Positions 23,918 through 34,082 of a stretch of 64,000 nt of DNA are shown here, one piece after another; position 1 is the first letter of the stretch, and every line of letters starts with the position of its first letter. The notes under the pieces were generated by a model, which saw only the letters and a program-made list of their open reading frames with translations, was not told where the DNA came from and made no database searches. A program made the translations under genes and the position numbers. Source of the DNA: Mactra quadrangularis (lineage: Eukaryota > Mollusca > Bivalvia > Venerida > Mactridae); contig CM046305.1 in NCBI GenBank assembly GCA_025267735.1, forward strand, positions 36,291,108 through 36,355,107, given 5' to 3'.

Positions 23918-24714
23918 ATCCTTTTGACCAATCAGATTGTATTATTTTGTTTATGTTGTAATAATTGTTCTCACATTGTTAATATAAACTTAAGAAATGG
24001 TCCACTATTGTACGAAATATTAGAAAAAATAATAACTTGCTGAAAATACAATAACAGAACTAAGTAAAATACATGTAATACAGTATCTTGAAAATTAGAA
24101 TAAAGATAAGACTTAAAATATAACATCAGAAATACTTTATCTGTGCTCCTGAAATTTTTTTCAACTAAATTCAAATTTAAAAACATGTCTTGGAAAAATA
24201 TAAATTAAATGTACATGCACATAAAATTTAACTAACGGAATGAAACAAATATTACTACAATAGCAAAATCAATTAAAAAAAACAACCTAAAAATATATAC
24301 GCTTAAGTTTGCAATATTTTTCGTCTTAATTAACAACAATAATCTAATTAACAAAATATAAAAAGAACTTGAAAATACATGTTTAATTTTCTTGACTGTA
24401 AAATATAAACCACTCTTTGCCTTAAAACTTTACAGGCACTACACTGATATGTTATATAATAAAAAGTAAAGCCTTCGGCCAAATTATTAACACGCCCTAT
24501 TAAAATAATTCAGATATTCTCACAGGTCCAATTTAATTTTCACAATTAAGTCTATATTGACAAGTGATTTTTTTTCACCAGCCCAAATCACTAGACTCCC
24601 TATTCAGACTTTTTTCACTAGCCTGATTAATTTTTTCAGTAGGTTTATGGCTAGTGGATTAGGACAAAGACTATACAGTAGTAAAATAATTAAGTATATT
24701 ACTAATGGTTATAC

Positions 24715-24804
24715 CTTGGGCATCAAAGAACTCATCTTCATCTGAACTTGATTCTTGTAATTGTTCTAAACTTTGAAATCTCCAATCTGATACTTGACTA
24801 GAAT
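24715..24804 (-). CDS. PITPNM: PITPNM/RdgB exon 6 (acidic tract with FFAT-like motif, residues 350-379)
   Basis: Encodes DSSQVSDWRFQSLEQLQESS, then SDEDEFFDAQ. The DWRFQS and SSDEDEFFDA stretch aligns with the vertebrate PITPNM segment around EWRMQS and DDEFFDA, the FFAT motif that docks the protein on the ER through VAP proteins. Here the motif is E374-F-F-D-A-Q, with Gly contributed by the next exon at position 7, where vertebrates usually have an acidic residue; the acidic flank before it is intact. Acceptor 'atgacag', donor 'gtataa'; 90 nt, phase 1 at both ends. Confidence 0.92.
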
Positions 24805-24844
24805 CTGTCATAGAAATAGAATATAACAATATAATAAAATAGGT

Positions 24845-24945
24845 GAGACAAAATCTCCTTGGAATCGTGTATGAGAGACAAAATCTCTTTGGAATCGTGT
24901 ATGAGAGACAAAATCTCTTTGGAATCGTGTAGGAGGGACAAAATT
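24845..24945 (+). repeat. 30-bp tandem repeat, about 3.5 copies
   Basis: Unit gagacaaaatctctttggaa plus tcgtgtatga, three near-identical copies and a diverged fourth. On the minus strand this reads as SLIHDSKEILSL-type repeats, but the frame is short and intronic. Confidence 0.8.
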
Positions 24946-25189
24946 CTATGGGATGGTATTAATAAACTCTTTTGAGGATTCAAAATTTCAAAAGAGAGAC
25001 TTAAAAACTTATTTTTAGAATTCCATCTGTCTGAATAATCATCTCATCAAAAATCATCCCATTAATAAAAATATAAAAATTCTGTCTATGTACTATAATA
25101 TACAGTAAAGTTTCACTATAATATCATTAAAACAAGAAATGTAATGTGGAAACCACAGTAAAGCCGGATTTAAAAACATTAACACAAAA

Positions 25190-25445
25190 ATTACAAAGGG
25201 AAATAATCCATAATAAAGCCAGGTAGAGTTGTGGTTACTTTCTAATTCTGTCCATCACATGGTATGTTATCATTGTATGAAGTTTCATAAAGATCTGACA
25301 ATAAATGGCAGAGATATATGCTAAATTGAAAACTTTAATGCAATTGTTAACGACACTGGATGGGCACATGACCGCCAGCCCACCAACTGCCCACCCATAC
25401 GCCTGCCCATTTTTCACCAAACTATTAGCCAAATTTTTCATTGAA
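25190..25445. repeat. Dispersed repeat with 'tggtatgttatcattgtatg'
   Basis: Shares long stretches with 54385-54615, including 'ccataataaagccaggt', 'tggtatgttatcattgtatg' and 'tctgacaataaatggcag'. Of unknown class; resembles the unit of the array at 20205-21258 in layout. Confidence 0.65.
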
Positions 25446-25597
25446 AAATCTAGCTAATTAGTGTTCTCAATAATGTAAAAGGCTAAATAGAGGCATATTT
25501 TTCTGCTCATATTCATTCTAAGTTTTCAAGTTCACATAAAAATCATATTATTTAACAATAACCAAAATGGACTTTCAAGTGGAACTTTACTATAATC

Positions 25598-25763
25598 CAG
25601 TCTACAAAATTAAAGGGTGTCTTGTTGCCCAGGACAACCACTTTTTAGTTCGAGCAACCCAAACTTTCTATTGGGCAACTAAAATTCTACTAACAAGAGA
25701 TAGTGCTTGATGCTAAATCAACATGTTCAAGCAACCACGTCAATATCCCAATTTCCTAGACTG
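25598..25763 (-). mobile_element. 'CAGTCTACGAAATT' MITE
   Basis: A 166-bp copy with ends cagtctacaaaatta and aatttcctagactg; the internal order (gggtgtcttgttgcccagga first) shows it lies in reverse orientation to 55952-56117. Confidence 0.72.
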
Positions 25764-26348
25764 TTCTATATTACAATTGGTTGTTTCTGCCAACTAGATA
25801 TTTTTCTAGAAGCCAGTGAATGTCTGACCTAGTGACATTATACAGCATCTGGTCTGTACCACAAGTAATCAACAACTTTTACTTTCACATAAACGTGTAA
25901 GAGTGATAGATGAAGAATGCATGTGTTCTATACAAGGTCAAAATCTCTAAAATCCACACAGTGTTACCATTAACAGACCAATCACACAACCAAAAACATA
26001 TTAACATTACAGACGACTACAGACAATAAATGCTATAAGATATATATAAACTGTCCATGGTAGTCATTATTAATAGGAAATGTAAACATTGATCAAACCA
26101 TAGTTGTAACATTATGACAGCATAATCATCAATTTGATATACCATCATGTCAAAATTGTCTTATAAGATTACAATGGTGTGTCAAAATACTCTATATAGA
26201 TATGTTACCATGGCAACAAAACATATCAATTGTTTGTAGATACCAGACAATATAATCATTATTGAAAATTGGTTTTTATGTTTGTTTTGCATTAATCAAA
26301 GAAATTGTTGCAATGTTTCAGGCACCTTACTACTGTTCTGCTATGAAG

Positions 26349-26502
26349 TAATCTGATTAAAACCCGATCTAAAATTTTCCGCTCGCCTACTAGCTAATTT
26401 AGATCTGGCCGTTTTCAAACCAGGGTCATGTTCAGGTGACATTTTCTCATCATTATATTCTTGTACGACAACACTCAACAGAATATCTCTTTACGGAGAT
26501 TG
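26349..26502. mobile_element. CAATCT-family transposon, internally deleted, 9-bp target duplication
   Basis: Ends taatctgattaaaacccgat and tctttacggagattg. It is flanked on both sides by GCTATGAAG (26340-26348 and 26503-26511), a perfect 9-bp duplication. Includes the hairpin-forming stretch GATCTAAAATTTTCCGCTCG ... ATTTAGATC. Shorter relative of the 386-bp copy at 47398. Confidence 0.82.
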
Positions 26503-26848
26503 GCTATGAAGAGTTTAAAGACCACCAAGGTTGTTGCCAAACCATGTGAATTTCAATGATTTTCAAATCCCAAATGCTTAATTTAAGAAGAAAAAAGAAT
26601 CCTATATAAAATTCATTCTGCTAAAAAGACCATCAATTTTAATCCTTATATAATTTACATTTAAGTTTTGGCCTCTACAAATGACCATGTGTTCTGAATG
26701 TACTCGGCACTACCTAGCCAAACATTTGACTATATTGTAGAAAACCTTTGCATAAAAAATTGACAATTTACACTAGAAAGCAATTCCTTGACAAAAAGCT
26801 TCTTAAATAATTTAAAAATGACTAGCAAGGTGAAGGTCACATACTAAC

Positions 26849-27238
26849 CTAATGAAGACTTTGACCTTGAAGGTTGTATTGACCTTGACTTTGAGGAAAG
26901 TTTTGACGAGACAGAAGGTGAAGGACTTCCTCTTCCAGTCCGTGCATTCTGTAATGCTTGATCTATAGATTTTGACACAGGTATTTTCGGACTACTTGGA
27001 CTACGATCTACTTCCGCAGACTGGGTTTGTGTTATAGAGTCATTGTTTAAATTAGATGATTTCACCGTTTCATTGATATTTTCACCATCTTCATTGTCAT
27101 TTACACCAGCCATTTTTTCTTGTAACGCAAGCTGTGTCTCGTACTCTAGTTTACGAATGTCTGATAACTGTAAGCCATAATATTCATCTTGCCACGCCCA
27201 GGCTTGTCTGTGTGCTCGTAACATAGTCTTCCTTAAAC
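26849..27238 (-). CDS. PITPNM: PITPNM/RdgB exon 5 (end of PITP domain and Ser-rich linker, residues 220-349)
   Basis: Starts GLRKTMLRAHRQAWAWQDEY, the terminal helices of the PITP fold, including the paired Trp motif WAWQDEYYG thought to touch membranes in this family. It continues through DIRKLEYETQLALQEKM, where the acidic headgroup contact of PITPs probably lies (near Glu251), and then a low-complexity Ser/Pro-rich linker. The final residues SRSKSSL are basic. Acceptor 'tttcag', donor 'gttagt' (weak); 390 nt, phase 1 at both ends. Confidence 0.94.
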
Positions 27239-27387
27239 CTGAAATGAGTTTATCTACACTTAATTTTTGTAATTAAAGTGTTAACAAAAAGCCAATGCAC
27301 AAAATGATATGAACAGAAGTCCTCATTGAGCTTAGTTTGACTCTTGTGTTTTATCAGTGTACAAGGAGGTGTCAATATACAGCAAGA

Positions 27388-27487
27388 GGCCGGTATTATC
27401 AAGCGTTGTATGACTGATTTTAGTCGTAAATCCTTCCATATTAAATGGATAAATTATCATAAGATTTTTGATAATATGCTGCCCTGA
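27388..27487 (+). mobile_element. Short MITE with 'GGTATTATCAAGC' ends
   Basis: Starts 'ccggtattatcaagcgttgt' and ends 'agatttttgataatatgctg'; the ends are an imperfect inverted repeat. A reverse-oriented relative is at 45551-45645, partial ones near 23608-23690 and 51672-51735. Confidence 0.6.
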
Positions 27488-27588
27488 ATGAAACTGAACT
27501 TATTGCTGAACTTACTCAGATATCATGCTCAAGGAAATTTTAAGTGTCTCTGATGATAATCTATAAAGGCAAACAGCTCTAAATAAAT

Positions 27589-27847
27589 ACTGGGTTCAAC
27601 ACAATTTAGGTTATGAATGGAGACCAGTGCACCTGACCTAGCTTTACTGGACTCTCACCTACTCTTCCACAAGGCCAGCAACTTCTCCATACACCTTATT
27701 AATGGATGGAAATTGACATAATTTTCAAATTTACATGGAAATAACATTACAGGGTGTAACTGCCCAGGGTGGGATTCAAACCTAAATCCCTCTTCGGGAA
27801 ACATAATTCAAATTCCATTGAGCTACCAACTGTGTTACAGACCTGGG
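27589..27847 (-). mobile_element. tRNA-headed core SINE (family A)
   Basis: Minus-strand B-box GGTTTGAATCC, body with 'ggagaagttgctggcc', and tail region 'gttgaacccag'. Diverged copy within intron 4. Confidence 0.7.
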
Positions 27848-28250
27848 TACAAAATGATATACCTAATGATATATAATACATAACTTATTTATCAACAGTG
27901 TTTAATAAGACTTCAAAACAACAACATTTTAAACATGTAACAAACAGAAGCATGTAAGCACTAAGGTTCAACACTTACTGTTCTACCAGGAATCCATGAG
28001 GAATCCATAGTCAGTCATACAGTTATTCCTCCTTAATGTTTGGGATTCCTCAAATAATAGACAAAAAAATAAGATACCGATTTAAGTCACAAATTTTGGT
28101 ATACAATTCATAGGAACTCCATATTCATGTAAGAGCAGGGCATTTTTTAGGGATCCAGAAGGAATCCCTAGCTAAGCATCACTGGGATTAATCCAAAGTT
28201 TTGGAGGTCCTCTGAATCCCTAGACACTGCTAGTAAGCACATGAACCTAC

Positions 28251-28493
28251 CTATATCATGTATAAATCTCTCAATCTTGTTCTGCATACCCCAATATTTA
28301 AATTCTACACGACATAGTTTATATGCTGTCATTATTTTAACATTAGGGTCAGTCTTACTGGCCCTACTGTATTCTTCACGCCAATTGTCTGTCAATGGGC
28401 CCCTTTTTGTTTTCTTGGATATATATATTTTAGGGTCCTCATCCCTATTGTAGTCACTACTAGAGATATTGTCTTTTACTATGTCGATAAAAT
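28251..28493 (-). CDS. PITPNM: PITPNM/RdgB exon 4 (PITP domain, residues 139-219)
   Basis: Begins DFIDIVKDNISSSDYNRDED and carries the GPLTDNW and AYKLCRVEFKYWGMQNKIER segments, then FIHDI. All are hallmark PITP elements; the basic KTKRGPL stretch and the YWGMQ strand match the class II (RdgB) versions. Acceptor 'tttcag', donor 'gtaggt'; 243 nt, phase 1 at both ends. The Gly codon finishing the HDIG motif is split with exon 5. Confidence 0.95.
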
Positions 28494-29754
28494 CTGAAAG
28501 AGAGAAAAATATATCATGCAGCATGAGGGAAAACTAGATCTATCACTGAATGTGATAAAATACCCTCTAAAGGGTGTGAAGAAATTTGGGTGCTGAGAAA
28601 ATGAGCGGACAACATTTTTCATCAAAGGGCTAAACTCCACTACATCATGTAGGTGTTGCTAATGATTCAAACCAACAACCCCTGTATTTAGAGTCAGACA
28701 TGCTACCATCTGATTTAACTTGGCTTGTTTTCTTATGTGGTGAGTCTCAAGGATGTAGTTTAACTAAACTAAATTAACAAAGTTTGCATTAAGTTTTAAA
28801 CATTCTCAATAAATCTACATATTTCTGGTTTTTTTTATCTAACCTGTATGTTTCAAAAGGAAAAAAAATGATATCCAGAAAAAAATAGCTCTTATTATAC
28901 TTTTTTCATGATTTTCCTCATATAACATGTAATTTCATAACTTCTTGACCTACATTCTGACTTGATACACAATGCATATAGTGTTCTTACACCTCTTTTA
29001 ATGGTTAAAACTCTAACATCCATTATGTAACATTAACACAGATAAAGTGTTATACACAATCTTATTTATTTATTTTATTTATTGGAGTTAACGTTGTATC
29101 AACACAATTTTAGGTCATCATCACGGCATCCAGCGCCCCTAACCTAGCTTTCCTGGACCATTGTCTATAACCAGTACTCACCTACCCTTCCACAAGGCCG
29201 GAAACTTCTCCATATTATCTAATCAATGGAGGGACATTATTGTCAAATTTTCAAGGAAGGGTATGACCTCCCCGGGTGGGATTCGAACCCGCACCCCCTC
29301 AGGCACGAGATTCCAAATCCTGGCACACTACCAACTGCGCTATCAACCCGGGTTATACACCATCTTAAACCTTACACTTCTATAATAATACTAGACATCA
29401 ATATCTATCATCAGTGACAGTTTAAAGAAAATAGGTCAAATAGTAAAATAGGAGTTGTGTGCACAAGATATTACAGATGGACAGACGGACAGACGAACAA
29501 ATGAACAGACAACCAGCACCATAACATAGTATGACAGTTTTTTAAACGGGCATAAAAAAATTGATGCAGAAGACCATATTTGACTAGATCCCTAAGTGGG
29601 CATTCTGCCACTGGACCACTGCTCCTTCAACTTAAACCTTGTGGTTTAAAATCATATATCTTATCTTATATATTATATATATCTTATATATCATATATAT
29701 CTTATATAATCATGCCTCATAACTATTACATCAATTTCAACTAAAAATATTTAC
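28494..29754 (-). other. PITPNM intron 3
   Basis: A 1.26-kb intron with a SINE (29065-29351), a GACA/GACG-rich stretch at 29475-29510 and an AT-rich 'atatatcttatat' run at 29655-29705. Confidence 0.8.
29065..29351 (-). mobile_element. tRNA-headed core SINE (family A), full length with target duplication
   Basis: On the minus strand: A-box region GTTGATAGCGCAGTTGGTAG, B-box GGTTCGAATCC, body, and an (AAAT)n-type tail. Flanked by GTTATACACAATCTTA (29049-29064) and GTTATACACCATCTTA (29352-29367), a 16-bp target duplication with one mismatch, as expected for LINE-driven insertion. Confidence 0.88.
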
Positions 29755-29958
29755 CTAGTGTTACATCTTTCTTTTCACTTTTTGTGAGATCAAAAATATT
29801 ATCTTTGTCTCCACCATCATTTAAATATTTAGTTTCAACTTCTAGTACAAATTTCTCTACAAATGGACAACGATATCGTGTCTTTGTGTAGGGATACGCA
29901 TTCCATGCTTCTTCCTCAACTCTTAGAGCTGACTTAGGCAATATGGCACGAAACCAAC
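29755..29958 (-). CDS. PITPNM: PITPNM/RdgB exon 3 (PITP domain, residues 71-138)
   Basis: Encodes GWFRAILPKSALRVEEEAWN, then AYPYTKTRYRCPFVEKFVLE and an acidic, variable segment ending in KKDVTL. The AWNAYPY signature is diagnostic of PITP domains; its Asn is residue 90, the number of the inositol-contacting N90 in mammalian PITPs. Acceptor 'tttctag', donor 'gtaaat'; 204 nt, phase 1 at both ends. Confidence 0.95.
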
Positions 29959-30269
29959 CTAGAAAGAAATATATAAATTACATGGGTTTAAGTTGAACCA
30001 TTTGAAAATACTGAAAACCTACTTTCAAATACTGAAATAGAAAGGTTTTCATATCAAGTACAGAGTTATTTATTCTCAAAATACTGAAATCAGTATAAAT
30101 ATTGAAATCTTTTACCCATCATTATCATGAAATTAGCATAAGATTCAATAACGTTTGTTCTGATGAAGTCTTGCCCTAAAACCAAATCATAGGACATAAA
30201 ACACCTAAAATGCATGGGTACTTAAATAATTTTTTCTAGAAAAAGGAAGACAAACTCAAAAATTTAAAG

Positions 30270-30400
30270 GAGAGTGTGGCTAAGAGGTTACAAAATTGAA
30301 CTAGCAAACATTCTAGCTCTGCATTGGTTCAACTCACATCCAAAACCAACTTTGTTGTTTCCTTGAGCTCCTACTAGCCCAGTACTGGGGAACCACCAAA
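30270..30400 (+). mobile_element. tRNA-headed SINE fragment
   Basis: Related to 5335-5500: A-box-like 'tgtggctaagaggttac', B-box-like GGTTCAACTC, then 'ttgtttccttgagctcct'. Degraded. Confidence 0.5.
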
Positions 30401-30713
30401 AGTCATTACGAAGTTGCAAAAAAAGTTTGCAATCCATCTGATATAAGTTAATATATACAAAGACAAATCGTGGTCTTAGCACAAAATGGCCGTACCTCAA
30501 TTTAAAAAAGAGCGAGTTATGACCATTTTGCACTAAGCCCGCAAAATTCTTTATCTATTTATCTAGAATAAAGAATGTCAGACTGTATAAACTGATGTTT
30601 TATAGTCTTGAAGTTTACTTCAAACCTATTCACAGCACATAGTTGGTATGTAACAATGCACAGAATCAAAGCACTGAAAGTACTGAATCACAACAACTGG
30701 TGTAATATAAGTC

Positions 30714-30913
30714 CAGGGCTTTCTTCAGTATTTGGGGATGGGACCTTGGGCCTTTTATATAAAACGTTTGGGCAAATTTTATTGGAATTCTATAGCTAGG
30801 GGAACAAAAAATCCAAAGTAAACTCCAAATTTGGTGAAAACTGCATAATTTTAAAGAAATTTCAAGAGGGGAAGGTGCCTGTAAACGGCCCCTGTTAAGG
30901 AAAAAAGGTCTGA
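30714..30913 (+). mobile_element. 'CAGGGCTTTTT' MITE, copy 2
   Basis: Starts cagggctttcttcagtattt and ends ggaaaaaaggtctga; contains 'ggggaaggtgcctgtaaacg'. Plus orientation relative to copy 1. Confidence 0.68.
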
Positions 30914-30927
30914 AGTCTAAAACTTAC

Positions 30928-31060
30928 CAGGTAAATGGCTACCAATATGATATATTTTGTATGTATATTGACCACTACCACCAGGACCATCAGTATATGG
31001 TTGATTTGTTATAATCTCCACACCACTTCCTGCACCATGACTTTCTTCACGACTTTTTTT
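30928..31060 (-). CDS. PITPNM: PITPNM/RdgB exon 2 (PITP domain, residues 27-71)
   Basis: Continues the lipid-transfer domain: KKSREESHGAGSGVEIITNQ, then PYTDGPGGSGQYTYKIYHIG and SHLPG. Thr59 and Lys61 fall at the same numbers as the phosphatidylinositol headgroup-binding residues T59 and K61 of mammalian PITP-alpha, supporting an active PI-binding fold. The exon is bounded by 'ttgtag' upstream and a 'gtaag' donor downstream. It is 133 nt, ends in phase 1 (split Gly71) and is separated from exon 1 by a 4.6-kb intron. Confidence 0.95.
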
Positions 31061-31498
31061 CTACAAATATAAATACATCACTTGATTAGTTAACACACAA
31101 GACTGTGAACACTAGTGTTAGTCTATATACATTGCTAAAGCAGGAAAAAACAGTTTATTCCAAACATATGAGAAGTAAGTTATTGCCAGACAATCATAAA
31201 AGACACAAAGGAAATAATGCAATAAATAAACTGTGAATTCCAGGGTCAGTCTATATTTATTACTGAAATAGGTTAAGCAAGTTTATTGCAAATATATTAA
31301 AGTAATAAGTTACAATCTTAACTTGACAAGCACAACAGACATATAGGAAATCAAAAGACATAAACTGTGAACTTTTTAAGTCAGTCAATCTACATTGCTT
31401 AAAAAAGTGGGTTGACTTCAATAATGCCATTTACAGTGTACCAGGCCAATTTCTTGCTCCCTTTCCAATCTTTACCAAGGTAATGACCCAGTGGACAG

Positions 31499-32375
31499 AT
31501 CGGCCAAGGGATTTCTAGTGGTCAGATTGACTGAGGGATTACCATGAGTCATATTTGCCAAGGGATTTCTAGTGGTCAGATTGACTGAGGGATTACCATG
31601 AGTCATATTTGCCAAGGGATTTCTAGTGGTCAGATTGACTGAGGGATTACCAGGAGTCATATTTGCCAAGGGTTTTCTAGTGGTCAGATTGACTGAGGGA
31701 TTACCAGGAGTCATATTTGCCAAGGGATTTCTAGTGGTCAGATTGACTGAGGGATTACCATGAGTCATATTTGCCAAGGGTTTTCTAGTGGTCAGATTGA
31801 CTGAGGGATTACCAGGAGTCATATTTGCCAAGGGATTTCTAGTGGTCAGATTGACTGAGGGATTACCATGAGTCATATTTGCCAAGGGTTTTCTAGTGGT
31901 CAGATTGACTGAGGGATTACCAGGGGTCATATTTGCCAAGGGTTTTCTAGTGGTCAGATTGACTGAGGGATTACCAGGAGTCATATTTGCCAAGGGTTTT
32001 CTAGTGGTCAGATTGACTGAGGGATTACCAGGAGTCATATTTGCCAAGGGATTTCTAGTGGTCAGATTGACTGAGGGATTACCATGAGTCATATTTGCCA
32101 AGGGATTTCTAGTGGTCAGATTGACTGAGGGATTACCATGAGTCATATTTGCCAAGGGATTTCTAGTGGTCAGATTGGCTGAGGGATTTCCAGGGGTCAG
32201 ATTGTCCGAGGGATTTCCAGAGGTCAGATTGGCAGAGGGATTTCCAGGGGTCAGATTGGCAGAGGGATTTCCAGGGGTCAGATTGTCTGAGGGATTTCCA
32301 GGGGTCAGATTGGCTGAGTGATTTCCATGGGTCAGATTAGCTGAGAGATTTCTAGGGGTCAGATTGGCTGAGTGA
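31499..32375 (-). repeat. 27/54-bp minisatellite, open on the minus strand for 305 codons
   Basis: The right part (about 32150-32375) consists of 27-bp monomers (gggatttccaggggtcagat then tggcaga). The left part consists of about 12 copies of a 54-bp unit formed from two diverged 27-bp halves (gggatttctagtggtcagat then tgactga; gggattaccatgagtcatat then ttgccaa). On the minus strand the frame 32389-31472 is open with an ATG and repeats NPSVNLTTRNPLANMTHG, so an N-x-T sequon occurs about every 9 residues. Because the unit is a multiple of three, open frames are expected by chance. No splice sites joining it to the gene were identified. I treat it as a tandem repeat, not a proven gene. Confidence 0.9.
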
Positions 32376-33460
32376 TTAAAGACTGCCATAAAAAATAGTC
32401 AGTGTAGGTCTACAACATTATTGCTAATAATGATCCAAACTGATGAATTTGTGAAAAAAATGAGGAATATATCTCTAGGCTTATATATAAAACACCTTGA
32501 TAAAATAATTATATCCAGCCAATTACAAGAAGTACTTTGTGAATCAACAGTAAAAGACTAAGAGTATTCTTAGTATGAAAAAACCATCATTTCTAACAAA
32601 AGTTGAAGAATTTCCATCGAAAATAATAGAGATACCAACTGGATAAATGCATTACAATTTACATACAATATATACATGTACTCGACTAGGAAAATGACAA
32701 GACAATGATCATTATGAACATCTTGTAAAAGAACCTTTTTAAACTCAAAATCTGACTTCATGACCATGACCTTAGAAAAAGGATGAGCATCTGCACATTA
32801 CCAATTGTATACATGTAGGTCTAAAGGGTGAATATTTTAGTTAAATATTTTGCAATACTTTAATATAAGACAGCTTTGTGACCAAACTAGAAAACAGGAC
32901 AGACAAACACATTCAGAAGGAACAACAGAGGGATTTTCAGGAACATTATTGCTTAACATCAAGAGACATTACCATTACTAAATTATAAAATTTAACACAT
33001 TAAGATGGTCCTACAGTTGCCAGCCAGACTGTAGTAAGTGCATTGTGTTAAAGAGGGAGTTACTACAGTCTTGCAGGCAACCCTCATTATAAATCAATAA
33101 AAAGACCGTTCTTATACCATTAGTCCAGACATAGAGAGATTCTTGCCACAGGAAGACACGCACATTATATCAATGAAAGTAATTGAATCAACTGGCTAAG
33201 ACAAATTGCTGAGCAGTAATTATATCCTCTTTCAGCTTTCTTAATAACATTTTCTGCTCCACAAAGGTTTGAACAGCATGCAAGGCTGCTGTCAGAATAA
33301 ATTAGATATTAAATCTTAGTATGTATTTATGTAATCAAGTAATCAGTGCTTTACAGTCAAGTAGGTAAGAACAAGAAAATATGGAAAGTTTCATTTCAGG
33401 CAGTCAAATACAAGTACATGTATGGCCAAGGCAGACTGAAGTTAAGTTAGTTAACCTGGG

Positions 33461-33688
33461 ATGACCTGGTCAAGCGTAATTGGCTGGAATTTAAAATGGA
33501 TGACACCAACTCTCAGGACCACCAGACATGGAGAGGAAGACTCTGATTTAGACGAGACAGACAGGCATCACCTCACCCTTGCCAAAGGAATAATCAACAG
33601 CCTGTACCAAACTATAGCGGATTTGGATGATGATGAGGAACAGGATACAGACTCCCAATTCTCAGCCAAGGGCAACTTGGACCCCTAA
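33461..33688 (+). other. Acidic open frame of unknown origin in intron 1 (antisense)
   Basis: A 75-codon frame whose second half is strongly acidic: RHGEEDSDLDETDRHHLTLA, KGIINSLYQTIADLDDDEEQ, DTDSQFSAKG. The local base composition is less AT-rich than its surroundings, so it looks protein-derived. It is not recognised. It may be a retroposon coding remnant or a processed pseudogene fragment; no start context, introns or downstream signal supports a live gene. Confidence 0.3.
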
Positions 33689-33830
33689 CAGGTATATTTA
33701 AGGGCCCAAGCTTTGAAATTAGGAACCCACCTTTAGCTACAAAAATACAACACAACCCATCATCGAATTTCAATTAAGTCTAAGGTAGCTGATATCAAAT
33801 AGTTACAACCTTGACAGATGGAGTGTCTTG

Positions 33831-34082
33831 GGTTCAGGACAGTTAAGTATTCTGAATGCTACTGGTCCAGTCAAATGTTTTTTTCACTCACCCAGATGGA
33901 AATCCACTTGTATTGGGCAACTGGGTGAGTGTGATTTGTATCCCTGCATCATGCTGGGTTCAGGACAGTTAAGTATTCTGAATGCTACTGGTCCAGTCAA
34001 ATGTTTTTTTCACTCACCCAGATGGAAATCCACTTGTATTGGGCAACTGGGTGAGTGTGATTTGTATCCCTGCATCATGCTG
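33831..34082 (+). repeat. Exact tandem duplication, 126 bp x 2
   Basis: Two apparently identical 126-bp copies (33831-33956, 33957-34082) starting ggttcaggacagttaagtat. Each contains an inverted pair CACTCACCCAG / CTGGGTGAGTG about 35 bases apart that would form a hairpin. The lack of differences implies a recent event. Confidence 0.9.

Larger units (their letters stand above)
15001..24714 (-). other. PITPNM intron 6
   Basis: The longest intron (9.7 kb), GT-AG bordered. It holds a Tc1-like composite, a 43-51-bp minisatellite, a 2.95-kb Harbinger-type element, a hAT MITE and a foldback element, all listed separately. Between them (16020-17500, 17850-18600, 22470-23750) is plain AT-rich DNA with no supported feature. 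Confidence 0.8.
24805..26848 (-). other. PITPNM intron 5
   Basis: A 2.0-kb intron containing a 30-bp tandem repeat (24845-24945), a mollusc-type dispersed repeat (25190-25445), a MITE (25598-25763) and a CAATCT-family transposon (26349-26502). Confidence 0.8.
27239..28250 (-). other. PITPNM intron 4
   Basis: A 1.0-kb intron with a 100-bp hairpin-type MITE (27388-27487), a SINE (27589-27847) and a diverged dispersed repeat around 27970-28235 ('gaatccatgaggaatcc' words) related to 40230-40465. Confidence 0.8.
29959..30927 (-). other. PITPNM intron 2
   Basis: A 969-bp intron containing a tRNA-like SINE fragment (30270-30400) and a 'CAGGGCTTTTT' MITE (30714-30913). Confidence 0.8.

Noticed and set aside
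31896..32087. Plus-strand open frame across the intron 1 minisatellite
   Set aside because: Any 27/54-bp repeat lacking stops in a frame stays open; nothing supports transcription from this strand.
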